From: Erysipelotrichaceae bacterium
Lineage (GTDB): Bacteria; Bacillota_I; Bacilli_A; Erysipelotrichales; Erysipelotrichaceae
Direction of reading: 5' to 3'
Assembly (NCBI GenBank): GCA_016302195.1
Contig: JAEDOA010000073.1
Coordinates: forward strand, 1-7,659
Length of the DNA stretch: 7,659 nucleotides
In this document: positions 1 through 6,603 of the stretch, in pieces
Numbering within the stretch: the first letter of the stretch is position 1
Layout of the letters: each line of letters opens with the position of its first letter
The notes under the pieces: model-generated
Seen by the model: the letters and a program-made list of their open reading frames with translations, nothing else
Database searches by the model: none
What the model was told of the DNA's origin: nothing
Made by a program: the position numbers and the translations under genes

Positions 1-80
1 TCTTCAATATATTAATCACATTTATTTGTATTGAATTTTTATACTATTTTTACAATTAATTTATTTATTTTTATATAATA

Positions 81-109
81 AAGGCTTTATATAAAACATA
101 TAAAGCCTT
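81..109 (-). terminator. Probable terminator downstream of the first short-chain dehydrogenase
   Basis: Positions 81-92 and 98-109 form a 12-bp perfect inverted repeat (AAGGCTTTATAT and its complement) around a 5-nt loop. The hairpin begins 7 nt beyond the stop codon of the minus-strand dehydrogenase. The following minus-strand sequence is A/U-rich rather than a clean U run, so termination efficiency is uncertain. On the plus strand no U tract follows, so I read it as serving the minus strand. Confidence 0.65.
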
Positions 110-115
110 TCTAAT

Positions 116-982
116 CTATGAATTAACTATTTCTCCCCCATTAATATGTATAGTTTGCCCCGTTATATAGGAAGCTGCTTCCGATGCTAAAAATACATAA
201 GCTCCAGCACACTCAACAGGTTGACCTGCTCGCCCCATCGGAGTATTTTTACCAAACTGCGGTATTTTATCAGCACTAAAACTAGAAGGTATAAGAGGAG
301 TCCATATAGGTCCAGGCGCAACAGAATTCACCCTTATACCTGTCTTCCCTTTAGTTAAAGCCATTGATAAAGACCTTGTAAGGGTAAGAACAGCTCCTTT
401 AGTCATAGAATAATCTATCAATGTCTCATTCCCATGAAAAGCGGTAACAGATGTAGTATTTATTATACATCCACCACTTTTTAAATACTTCATTGCTTCT
501 CGTGTCATATAAAACGTTCCATACACATTAGTTTTCATAGTTTTATCAAATTGTTCATCTGTAAGCTGTTTGATATCTGTACATTCATATTGAACAGCTG
601 CATTATTTACCAAAATATCAATTTTGCCATATTTTTTCATGACAAGTTCCATAACTTCTTTACAAAAATCTACTTGGGCTATATCTCCCTGTATAATAGT
701 GCATTCTCCACCACCTACTTCTATTATCTCTTTGGTTTCTTCTGCGTCTCTTCTTTCATCATAATAAACTATTATAACTTTTGCACCTTGATGAAAATAA
801 GCTATAGATACAGCTCTACCAATACCACTATCACCACCAGTGATTATGGCAACCTTATCTTTTAAAAGATCACCTTTCTTTATATATTTATCATCATAAT
901 AAATAGGCATAGGTGTCATTTCATATTCATTTCCCGGATGTTTTTCTTGATGCTGAAGGGGAAAAGCTTTTGGAAATTCCAT
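116..982 (-). CDS. SDR-family oxidoreductase, YhdF/YghA-like (general stress 39 type)
   Basis: This encodes a 288-residue short-chain dehydrogenase/reductase, predicted to be cytosolic and to act on aldehydes, alcohols or sugars with NAD(P)H; the substrate is not evident. Residues 1-40 form the N-terminal extension (PxQHQEKHPGNEYEM) typical of the Bacillus YhdF/YdaD and E. coli YghA group, which are slightly longer than classical SDRs. The Rossmann motif TGGDSGIG is at 48-55, Asp100 follows GD, NNAA is at 126-129, and Asn152, Ser178, Tyr191 and Lys195 make a complete catalytic tetrad. A PG motif is at 223-224. A GTG 18 nt upstream (998-1000) is also in frame, but it overlaps the AAGGAG ribosome site, which lies 8 nt before the ATG at 980-982, so the ATG is chosen. 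A TATAAT (1002-1007) with a poor TTAACG 18 nt upstream is present on this strand. It would give a leader of only about a dozen bases, so the promoter is uncertain. It stands alone, divergent from the hydrolase gene. Family assignment is strong; substrate and stress role are inference. Confidence 0.93.
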   Translation of the reverse strand: MEFPKAFPLQHQEKHPGNEYEMTPMPIYYDDKYIKKGDLLKDKVAIITGGDSGIGRAVSIAYFHQGAKVIIVYYDERRDAEETKEIIEVGGGECTIIQGDIAQVDFCKEVMELVMKKYGKIDILVNNAAVQYECTDIKQLTDEQFDKTMKTNVYGTFYMTREAMKYLKSGGCIINTTSVTAFHGNETLIDYSMTKGAVLTLTRSLSMALTKGKTGIRVNSVAPGPIWTPLIPSSFSADKIPQFGKNTPMGRAGQPVECAGAYVFLASEAASYITGQTIHINGGEIVNS

Positions 983-990
983 CTTTATCA

Positions 991-996
991 CTCCTT
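991..996 (-). promoter_or_regulatory. Ribosome binding site that fixes the dehydrogenase start
   Basis: Minus-strand AAGGAG lies 8 nt before the ATG at 980-982. The alternative in-frame GTG at 998-1000 lies upstream of this site and has no Shine-Dalgarno sequence of its own, so the shorter 288-residue product is preferred. Confidence 0.85.
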
Positions 997-1060
997 TCAC
1001 GATTATAACTTTTAGTATTCCCTTCCGTTAAACAAATAATTAATATAAACAAATTATATT

Positions 1061-1089
1061 TTGTATTTTTTTACCATTTACTTTATAAT
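1061..1089 (+). promoter_or_regulatory. Sigma-A type promoter of the alpha/beta hydrolase gene
   Basis: TTGTAT (1061-1066) and a perfect TATAAT (1084-1089) are separated by 17 nt. The predicted start is near 1096, giving a leader of about 23 nt that ends in the AGAGGAGG ribosome site at 1104-1111. No operator-like repeat is visible nearby. Confidence 0.7.
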
Positions 1090-1118
1090 ATATTTATACT
1101 TTTAGAGGAGGTTTTTAA

Positions 1119-2105
1119 ATGAATTTTCAAACCAAAATAATAATTTCCATTGTAGGTTTAATTCTTTTTTCTATAGCTATATTAACAATAATTTGCAGCA
1201 CCTATTTCTTTTACGCTCTAACAAGAAAAGGGCTAACTAAGATGAAGAAAAAAATTTTAACTTTTAAAAACATTCCTTCACCAGAAAGTTTTAAACCCTT
1301 CATTGACAGTAATTGGTTTAAAAACCACAACGCTTCACAAATTCATACAACATCTTACGACAACTTAAAACTTTCAGGTATTTTTGTAAGAAACACTAAA
1401 CCCTCTAAAAATATCGTCATCCTTTCACACGGCTACACAGCTTCAGCTTCATCAATGTTATGTTACACTTCCTATTATTATAATAAAGGCTTTAATATAC
1501 TTTCAGTTGATAATAGATGTCACGGAGAAAGCCAAGGAAAGTATTTAGGTATGGGGTATTTAGATCATTTCGATATACTTAAATGGATAGATAAAAGCAA
1601 AGAGCTTTTAGGCAACGATTGCAAAATAATCCTCCACGGTGTATCAATGGGCGCAGCAACAGTATGTATAACAGCCGGCGATAAGCTTCCTAAAAACGTA
1701 AAATGCATCATTTCCGATTGCGCTTATGATAGAATTGCCGATGTATACAAACAGGTAATAAAATCTTCAACAAAAATTTTAGCTACTCCAATAATCAAAG
1801 GAACTAGTTTAATCTGCAAACTAATGGCTGGATATTACTTTTCAGATGCTGCACCTATAAATTTCGTTAATAAAACTCCTGTACCAATTCTTTATATCCA
1901 CGGAGAGAAAGACACCTTTGTACCTTCTTATATGGTTGATAATTTATTTAATGCAACTCCAACAGATAAACGAGATATTCTTTTAATAAAAGGGGCAAGT
2001 CACGGCGAATCCGTCATAAGAGATAATAAGGCGTACTTTAATAAAATTGATAATTTTATAGACAAAATCTTTTATATGTCCCAATATAAAACTAAAGAGA
2101 TATAG
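1119..2105 (+). CDS. Membrane-anchored alpha/beta hydrolase (serine hydrolase)
   Basis: This is a 328-residue alpha/beta-fold hydrolase of the broad COG1073/YqkD-like type. It is probably an esterase, thioesterase or peptidase-like enzyme; the substrate is unknown. Residues about 7-33 form one hydrophobic helix followed by a Lys/Arg-rich stretch (36-50), which suggests an N-terminal anchor. By the positive-inside rule the catalytic domain may face the cytoplasm, although a signal-anchor with the domain outside cannot be excluded. Motifs in order are HG at 104-105 (oxyanion-hole region), DNRCHGES at 131-138, the nucleophile elbow GVSMG at 174-178 with Ser176, the acid in GEKD with Asp265, and GASHGE with His295. 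The Ser-Asp-His triad is therefore complete. Start choice is secure: AGAGGAGG sits 7 nt before the ATG. The gene is monocistronic, divergent from the dehydrogenase and convergent with the amylase. Its stop codon lies inside the shared terminator hairpin. Confidence 0.92.
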   Translation: MNFQTKIIISIVGLILFSIAILTIICSTYFFYALTRKGLTKMKKKILTFKNIPSPESFKPFIDSNWFKNHNASQIHTTSYDNLKLSGIFVRNTKPSKNIVILSHGYTASASSMLCYTSYYYNKGFNILSVDNRCHGESQGKYLGMGYLDHFDILKWIDKSKELLGNDCKIILHGVSMGAATVCITAGDKLPKNVKCIISDCAYDRIADVYKQVIKSSTKILATPIIKGTSLICKLMAGYYFSDAAPINFVNKTPVPILYIHGEKDTFVPSYMVDNLFNATPTDKRDILLIKGASHGESVIRDNKAYFNKIDNFIDKIFYMSQYKTKEI

Positions 2106-2125
2106 TTTTTTAACTATATCTCTTT
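2094..2125. terminator. Bidirectional terminator shared by hydrolase and amylase genes
   Basis: Positions 2094-2107 and 2112-2125 form a 14-bp perfect stem with a TTTT loop. The hydrolase stop TAG (2103-2105) is in the left arm. The amylase stop TAA, read on the minus strand (2110-2112), is at the loop/right-arm edge. Short U-rich sequence follows on both strands (a four-T run ends at 2126 on the plus strand), so it can plausibly end both convergent transcripts. Confidence 0.75.
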
Positions 2126-3561
2126 TCCTTCAGAGCCCAGACAGAAATACTTTTATCACCAACATAAAATCTCCCTATACCATTCTTATTTATTTTCACT
2201 TCCTCTGCCCTTTTCCCCATCATATCAACAAACACTTTTCCACCAAACCTCTCTCCAACATACATATCCTTATAACCATCACCTTTATTAGATATAATTA
2301 CAGCTATACCAGAATTCTCAATTTCAGGAATTCCAGCTCTAGTCCACCCAACAATATTACTATCATCAAAATACTCTCTTTCCTCTCCATACGCCAACAT
2401 TTTTCTTACACTCAACAGTTTTTTAAGCCCCTCTGACACACCATCATCATCATTTTCTCCTGCATAATAATCTCCATAAAAAATACACGGATAGCCCGCT
2501 TTTCTTAGCAATATTAAACCATAAGCTATTAATTTAAACCATTGCGCAACTGGCGATTCTAAAGACGCTCCTTTTTCTGTATCATGATTATCCACAAACG
2601 TAACAGCTTTCACTTCATTTTGCTCTACCAATGTACCTTTAAATATATTTCTCATATCATAATTACAATTATGTGAAGCATTATAAAAATTATAATGAAG
2701 AGGAACATCAAACAAAGACATAACTCCACCAACTTTTTCAAGATACCTCAGTAGTACAGCTACATCACCATGCCAATACTCACCTACTGCAAAAAGTTCT
2801 TTCCCTGTATATTCTCTCATATCCGCTATCCACTTTTTATAAAAATCAGCACTAATATGCTTTATAGCATCTAACCTCACACCATCTATTCCCGTAATTG
2901 ATAAATACCATTTACCCCATCTATCAAGCTCCTTTAGCACATCTTCATTAGCGAAATCAATATTACACCCCATTAAATAATCATAATTTCCATTTTCATC
3001 ATCAACATCAATACTCCATTTCTTCCCCTTAAATTTATATATAGAGTTCCTCTTATAATATTCATCATAATCAACAGCAGTAAAACATCGATAATCCCAT
3101 TTAAAATCAGAATATTTGTTATTCCTACCAGCAAACTCAAAACCAGTCCAGCCACTTATTACCTTTTCTTCACCTATCACCTTATTTCTATTATACTGCT
3201 GCACCTCTTGGCAATGGATTTTCTCTGTAAAATCAGCACCCATCTTATGATTTAACACTATATCTCCATAAACTTGAATATTACATGCACGAAGTCCTTC
3301 TATAGCTTGTATATATTCTTCCTTATCTCCATATTTAGTTTCTCTAGAACCCTTCTGATAAAACTCACCTAAATCATATAAATCATATATGGAATATCCA
3401 ACATCACTCTGCCCATCCATCCCTTTAAACGCCGGCGGAAGCCATACTGCTGTTATCCCCGCTTCTGCCAACTGCTCCGCTTCATCATATATCTCATTCC
3501 ACAATTTACAACCACAAGGAAGAGAATATTCAAAATACTGCATCATTGTCCCATTAAACAT
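2110..3561 (-). CDS. Cytoplasmic alpha-amylase, GH13 family (subfamily 5 type)
   Basis: This is a 483-residue retaining alpha-amylase that hydrolyses alpha-1,4 bonds in starch, glycogen or maltodextrins. The protein opens with the MNGxMMQYFE-like start found in the bacterial liquefying/cytosolic amylases (Bacillus AmyS, E. coli AmyA) and has no signal peptide, so it should act inside the cell. Conserved GH13 regions in order: region I DIVLNH at 100-105; region II GVRLDAIKH at 227-235 with nucleophile Asp231; region III GEYW at 260-263 with acid/base Glu261; region IV FVDNHD at 322-327 with stabiliser Asp327. IDF at 201-203 lies in the calcium-region domain B. Length fits the subfamily. The ribosome site is weak: GTGAT 5 nt before the ATG, with no GGAGG. 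The family-typical N-terminus still supports this start. No convincing promoter was found; a TTGTCC/TATTAA pair has only a 15-nt spacer. The tRNA operon terminator lies about 75 bp upstream on the same strand, so some readthrough is possible. Function is well supported; physiological substrate (internal glycogen or imported dextrins) is inference. Confidence 0.95.
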   Translation of the reverse strand: MFNGTMMQYFEYSLPCGCKLWNEIYDEAEQLAEAGITAVWLPPAFKGMDGQSDVGYSIYDLYDLGEFYQKGSRETKYGDKEEYIQAIEGLRACNIQVYGDIVLNHKMGADFTEKIHCQEVQQYNRNKVIGEEKVISGWTGFEFAGRNNKYSDFKWDYRCFTAVDYDEYYKRNSIYKFKGKKWSIDVDDENGNYDYLMGCNIDFANEDVLKELDRWGKWYLSITGIDGVRLDAIKHISADFYKKWIADMREYTGKELFAVGEYWHGDVAVLLRYLEKVGGVMSLFDVPLHYNFYNASHNCNYDMRNIFKGTLVEQNEVKAVTFVDNHDTEKGASLESPVAQWFKLIAYGLILLRKAGYPCIFYGDYYAGENDDDGVSEGLKKLLSVRKMLAYGEEREYFDDSNIVGWTRAGIPEIENSGIAVIISNKGDGYKDMYVGERFGGKVFVDMMGKRAEEVKINKNGIGRFYVGDKSISVWALKEKRYS

Positions 3562-3635
3562 AAAATATCACACTCTTACTTTTAATACTTTACCTTAATC
3601 TTGGACAACTTTTTTATTTTTTAAACAAAACAAAA

Positions 3636-3661
3636 AAGGAACTTGAAAATTCAAGTTCCTT
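3636..3661 (-). terminator. Rho-independent terminator of the Glu-Gly-Arg-Lys tRNA operon
   Basis: A 10-bp stem (3636-3645 with 3652-3661) closes a 6-nt loop. On the minus strand it is followed by a T-rich tail (TTTTTTGTTTTG, counting the last stem bases). It starts 4 nt after the CCA end of tRNA-Lys, so it clearly terminates the tRNA transcript. Confidence 0.9.
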
Positions 3662-3664
3662 ACT

Positions 3665-3740
3665 TGGTGGCTTACCGGGGAATCGAACCCCGGACACCTT
3701 GATTAAAAGTCAAGTGCTCTACCGACTGAGCTAGTAAACC
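3665..3740 (-). tRNA. tRNA-Lys (anticodon TTT)
   Basis: This is a 76-nt cloverleaf. Acceptor GGTTTAC pairs with GTAAGCC (one G-U), followed by discriminator A and an encoded CCA. The D arm is GCTC/GAGC, the anticodon stem CTTGA/TCAAG has loop CTTTTAA with anticodon TTT at 3705-3707, and the T stem is CGGGG/CCCCG with TTCGATT. It decodes AAA/AAG. It is last in the operon and separated from tRNA-Arg by 22 nt. Confidence 0.97.
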
Positions 3741-3742
3741 AT

Positions 3743-3762
3743 ATTCTACTTCAAAAGTAGAA

Positions 3763-3763
<1 letters not shown>
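3743..3763 (-). other. Hairpin in the tRNA-Arg/tRNA-Lys spacer
   Basis: ATTCTACTT (3743-3751) and its complement (3755-3763) form a 9-bp perfect stem around a 3-nt loop, filling nearly the whole spacer. The outermost pair uses the terminal A of the encoded CCA of tRNA-Arg. No U tract follows, so it is not a normal terminator. A role in RNA processing or pausing is a guess. Confidence 0.55.
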
Positions 3764-3839
<76 letters not shown>

Positions 3840-3842
3840 ATA

Positions 3843-3917
3843 TGGAGCGGGTAGTGGGAATCGAACCCACCTTTCCAGCTTGGAAGGCTGGAGTATTAGC
3901 CGATATACGATACCCGC
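3843..3917 (-). tRNA. tRNA-Gly (anticodon TCC)
   Basis: This is a 75-nt cloverleaf. Acceptor GCGGGTA pairs fully with TACCCGC, discriminator T, encoded CCA. The D arm is GTAT/ATAC, the anticodon stem CCAGC/GCTGG has loop CTTCCAA (anticodon TCC), and the T stem is GTGGG/CCCAC. It decodes GGA/GGG. It is second in the operon, 3 nt after tRNA-Glu. Confidence 0.97.
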
Positions 3918-3920
3918 AAA

Positions 3921-3995
3921 TGGTGACCCCTAGGGGAATCGAACCCCTGTTACCACCGTGAAAGGGTGGTGTCTTAACCGCTTGACCAAGGGGCC
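3921..3995 (-). tRNA. tRNA-Glu (anticodon TTC)
   Basis: This is a 75-nt cloverleaf. Acceptor GGCCCCT pairs with AGGGGTC (one G-U), then A and an encoded CCA. The D stem has three pairs (GTC/GAC), as often seen in tRNA-Glu. The anticodon stem CCACC/GGTGG has loop CTTTCAC (anticodon TTC), and the T stem is AGGGG/CCCCT. It is the first gene of the operon, about 33 nt after the predicted transcription start. Confidence 0.97.
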
Positions 3996-4034
3996 AAGTC
4001 ACATCTGCTGTAGCACTGCCACGCTACTCTTAAT

Positions 4035-4063
4035 ATATTACATTATCATTCTACATATGTCAA
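4035..4063 (-). promoter_or_regulatory. Promoter of the tRNA operon
   Basis: On the minus strand a perfect TTGACA (4058-4063) is followed by a 17-nt spacer and TAATAT (4035-4040). The position and strength suit a stable-RNA operon. Predicted start is near 4028. The leader down to tRNA-Glu contains a small GTAGC/GCTAC stem (4010-4014 with 4023-4027). Confidence 0.85.
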
Positions 4064-4216
4064 CATATTTTTTAAACTTTTTTTATTTTTCTTCTTTTTC
4101 CGCTATATCACTTAATCACCATAAGTTATGGATATTTTTTTTAATAACATTTTATAGATTTTAACCTATTAATAATCATTTCTTAACTTCATTAAAAAAA
4201 TTTCATCGCGCCTTTA

Positions 4217-4245
4217 TTTACATTCTTTCTCATTTATTGTAATAT
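4217..4245 (+). promoter_or_regulatory. Promoter of the asnA transcription unit
   Basis: TTTACA (4217-4222) and TAATAT (4240-4245) are 17 nt apart. The predicted start near 4252 leaves a leader of only about 28 nt, too short for a T-box or other riboswitch. Control, if any, would therefore act at DNA level. Confidence 0.65.
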
Positions 4246-4266
4246 TAGTAAAAGAATTTAATTGAT

Positions 4267-4273
4267 GAGAGGT
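4267..4273 (+). promoter_or_regulatory. Ribosome binding site that fixes the asnA start
   Basis: GAGAGGT lies 6 nt before the ATG at 4280-4282. In-frame TTG (4262) and ATG (4265) codons upstream precede or overlap this site and have no Shine-Dalgarno sequence of their own, so the start at 4280 is preferred. Confidence 0.85.
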
Positions 4274-4279
4274 TATTAT

Positions 4280-5296
4280 ATGGAAAAATCAACAGTATGG
4301 ATACCTGAGAGTTATGCTTCTACGCTATCTCTTAAAGAAACCGAAATTGCCATTAAGAAAGTAAAAGACTTTTTTGAAGAAAATTTATCTAAAACATTAA
4401 ATCTTACAAGAGTTTCAGCACCACTTTTCCTTGATGCTGCTTCAGGAATAAATGATAACTTAAATGGTACAGAAAAGCCAGTATCTTTCGATATGAAAGC
4501 CATAAATGGAAGCAATATAGAAATAGTTCATTCCCTTGCTAAATGGAAGAGGCTTGCACTTCATAGATATGGATTTAACATAGGCGAAGGTCTTTACACC
4601 GATATGAACGCCATTAGACGAGATGAAGACTTAGATAATCTTCATTCAATATATGTTGATCAATGGGATTGGGAAAAAGTTATTAGTAAAGAGGACCGTA
4701 ATATTACCACTTTAAAAGATACAGTTAAAAAAATATATTCTGTTTTCAAAGCTACAGAAAATTATACAACTTCCTTGTATCCAGATTTAAAAAAATCTCT
4801 ACCAGATGAAATCTCATTTATAACTACCCAAGAACTAGAAGATATGTATCCTGACTTATCCGAAAAAGAACGAGAAGATGCTATCTGCCGCGAAAGAAAA
4901 GCTGTCTTCTTAATGGGTATAGGTGACACCTTGAAATCTGGCAAAAAGCACGATGGCAGAAGTCCTGATTATGATGATTGGTCCTTAAATGGAGATATAT
5001 TATTTTATTACCCACTATTTGATAAAGCTTTTGAATTATCTTCAATGGGCATAAGAGTTGACAAAAAAACTCTTGAGTCACAACTTATAAAGGCTCATTG
5101 TGAAGAACGAAAGACTCGCCCTTTCCACCAATTATTATTAAACGAAGAACTTCCTCAAACCATTGGTGGTGGAATAGGTCAATCAAGAATTTGCATGTTC
5201 TTTTTACAAAAAGCTCATATAGGCGAAGTTCAAACTTCTGTTTGGGATGAAAACACAATAAAAACATGTAAAGAAAACAATATTGAACTACTATAA
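4280..5296 (+). CDS. asnA: Aspartate--ammonia ligase (asparagine synthetase A)
   Basis: AsnA makes L-asparagine from L-aspartate, ammonia and ATP, releasing AMP and pyrophosphate. It is a cytosolic dimer related to class II aminoacyl-tRNA synthetases. The 338-residue product compares with about 330 in E. coli and carries the family motifs in order: VHSLAKWKR at 83-91, GEGLYTDMNAIRRDED at 102-117, YVDQWDWE at 125-132, HDGRSPDYDDW at 224-234, ELSSMGIRVD at 252-261 and the glycine-rich PQTIGGGIGQSR at 292-303. From memory of the E. coli protein, a loop of about nine residues between DYDDW and LNGDIL is absent here (235-240). The start at 4280 is set by the GAGAGGT site. It is the first gene of a likely two-gene unit: the iron-sulfur gene begins 27 nt after the stop with its own ribosome site and no terminator between. 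It depends on free ammonia rather than glutamine, unlike AsnB. Confidence 0.97.
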   Translation: MEKSTVWIPESYASTLSLKETEIAIKKVKDFFEENLSKTLNLTRVSAPLFLDAASGINDNLNGTEKPVSFDMKAINGSNIEIVHSLAKWKRLALHRYGFNIGEGLYTDMNAIRRDEDLDNLHSIYVDQWDWEKVISKEDRNITTLKDTVKKIYSVFKATENYTTSLYPDLKKSLPDEISFITTQELEDMYPDLSEKEREDAICRERKAVFLMGIGDTLKSGKKHDGRSPDYDDWSLNGDILFYYPLFDKAFELSSMGIRVDKKTLESQLIKAHCEERKTRPFHQLLLNEELPQTIGGGIGQSRICMFFLQKAHIGEVQTSVWDENTIKTCKENNIELL

Positions 5297-5323
5297 TATT
5301 TTACATTGAAAGAGGTATAAATC

Positions 5324-6601
5324 ATGTCACATATGGTTGGTAAAGAAGCATACAAAAGTTTAGAGGAACGTTTAAATAAATTCCCTCAAGGAGCACCACC
5401 TTCCGAAACATTATATAAGATTCTTTCGTTAATGTTTACCAAAGAAGAAGCTGCTTTAGTTTCAATGCTTCCTTTTAGATCATTTAATATAAAAACAGCC
5501 AGTAAGGTTTGGAAAAAAAGCGAAGCTGAATGCGAAAAAATCCTTGATACTCTAGCTTCTAAGGCATTAATACTCGATTTAGAATGCGAAGCCGATGGCG
5601 AAAAAAAATACCTTACCGCCCCTCCTATGGCTGGCTTTTTTGAGTTTGCCTTAATGAGAGTCGGAGGGTATATAGATCAAAAAATCTTAAGTGAACTCTT
5701 ACATCAATACCTAAGTGTAGAAGGAGATTTTGTTCATGAACTTTTTTGGGGAACAGAAACTAAAATGGGACGCGCTTTTGTACAAGAAAGAGCCTTAAAC
5801 ACCGAAAACAGTATTGATATTCTGGACTATGAGAAAACAAGTCATATTCTAAAGGAAGCTAAACATATAAGCGTAAGCACTTGTTATTGCAGACACAAGG
5901 CCCATCATTTAGGTGATGATTGTTATGCCCCAATGGAAACATGTCTTAGTTTCGACGATGTAGCTTATAGTCTTATAAAGCATAATCATGCTAGAGAAAT
6001 AGATGCTTCAGAAGCATTAGATATAGTAAATATGGCTACTGATTATAATCTTGTACAATGTGGTGAAAATGTACAAAATAAACCTAGTTTTATATGCAAT
6101 TGTTGCAAATGTCATTGTGAAGCTTTTATGGCTGCTAGAAAATTTGGACTTTTAGTTCCAATGAATACAACTAATTACATTCCAGTAATTGATGAAAGCA
6201 AATGTGTAGGTTGTGGAAAATGCACTTTAGCATGCCCAATGACAGCAATTAATGTAAGTGTATCTCAATTCCAAAACAGGAAATTATCAGTGGCAAAACT
6301 AAATGATGATATCTGTCTTGGCTGCGGTGTATGTGTAAGAAATTGCCCTAAAGGAGCAATATCTTTAAAAAGACGTGAGCAAAGTGTTGTAACTCCTGTC
6401 TCTACAATTCACAGAGTTGTACTTTCCGCCATTGAGAAAGGACAGCTTCAAAATTTAATTTTTAATAATAACGCTTATAAAAGCCATAAAGCAATGGCTG
6501 GAATACTAGCCAGCATTCTTAAACTGTCACCGGTGCATAAATTTATGGCTAGCAAGCAAATGAAATCTATATATTTAGCAAGTCTTCTAGCAGAAAAATA
6601 A
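5324..6601 (+). CDS. 4Fe-4S dicluster ferredoxin-domain protein with extra cysteine motifs
   Basis: This is a 425-residue soluble iron-sulfur protein of unknown function. Residues about 25-115 look like a helical, possibly winged-helix-like region (a guess from KEEAALVSML and the IKTAS/EKILDTLASK helices). A first cysteine set follows: CYCR at 187-190, then C200 and C207. A second dense set is FICNCCKCHCE at 257-266, with cysteines 258, 260, 261, 263 and 265. Two classical ferredoxin motifs come next: C294-x2-C297-x2-C300-x3-C304 with P305, and C331-x2-C334-x2-C337-x3-C341 with P342, each predicted to bind one [4Fe-4S]. The C-terminal 75 residues have no cysteines. There is no signal peptide or membrane helix. 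This order resembles uncharacterised clostridial and sulfate-reducer proteins annotated only as 4Fe-4S binding. An electron-transfer or redox-sensing role is inference. AGAGGT 7 nt before the ATG supports the start. It is probably co-transcribed with asnA and ends just before a long inverted repeat. Confidence 0.9.
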   Translation: MSHMVGKEAYKSLEERLNKFPQGAPPSETLYKILSLMFTKEEAALVSMLPFRSFNIKTASKVWKKSEAECEKILDTLASKALILDLECEADGEKKYLTAPPMAGFFEFALMRVGGYIDQKILSELLHQYLSVEGDFVHELFWGTETKMGRAFVQERALNTENSIDILDYEKTSHILKEAKHISVSTCYCRHKAHHLGDDCYAPMETCLSFDDVAYSLIKHNHAREIDASEALDIVNMATDYNLVQCGENVQNKPSFICNCCKCHCEAFMAARKFGLLVPMNTTNYIPVIDESKCVGCGKCTLACPMTAINVSVSQFQNRKLSVAKLNDDICLGCGVCVRNCPKGAISLKRREQSVVTPVSTIHRVVLSAIEKGQLQNLIFNNNAYKSHKAMAGILASILKLSPVHKFMASKQMKSIYLASLLAEK

Positions 6602-6603
6602 AA

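Noticed and set aside
1..80. AT-rich left edge with TTGAAT- and TATACT-like words
   Set aside because: No pair has correct promoter spacing and no gene start follows inside the window; I see nothing I can support there.
551..865. Plus-strand open frame of 104 codons
   Set aside because: It lies wholly antisense to the well-supported dehydrogenase, has no ribosome site, and its Phe/Tyr/Ile-rich composition is that of a shadow frame.
1010..1033. Sigma-B-like GTTTAA and GGGAAT elements on the minus strand upstream of the first dehydrogenase
   Set aside because: The two elements are only 5 nt apart; a sigma-B promoter needs about 12-15 nt, and most clostridia lack sigma-B.
3389..3598. Plus-strand open frame overlapping the amylase 5' end
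   Set aside because: It is antisense to conserved amylase sequence and has no ribosome site.
4064..4216. Possible T-box or other riboswitch upstream of asnA
   Set aside because: No T-box consensus, specifier loop or terminator/antiterminator pair is visible, and the likely promoter at 4217-4245 leaves only a 28-nt leader.
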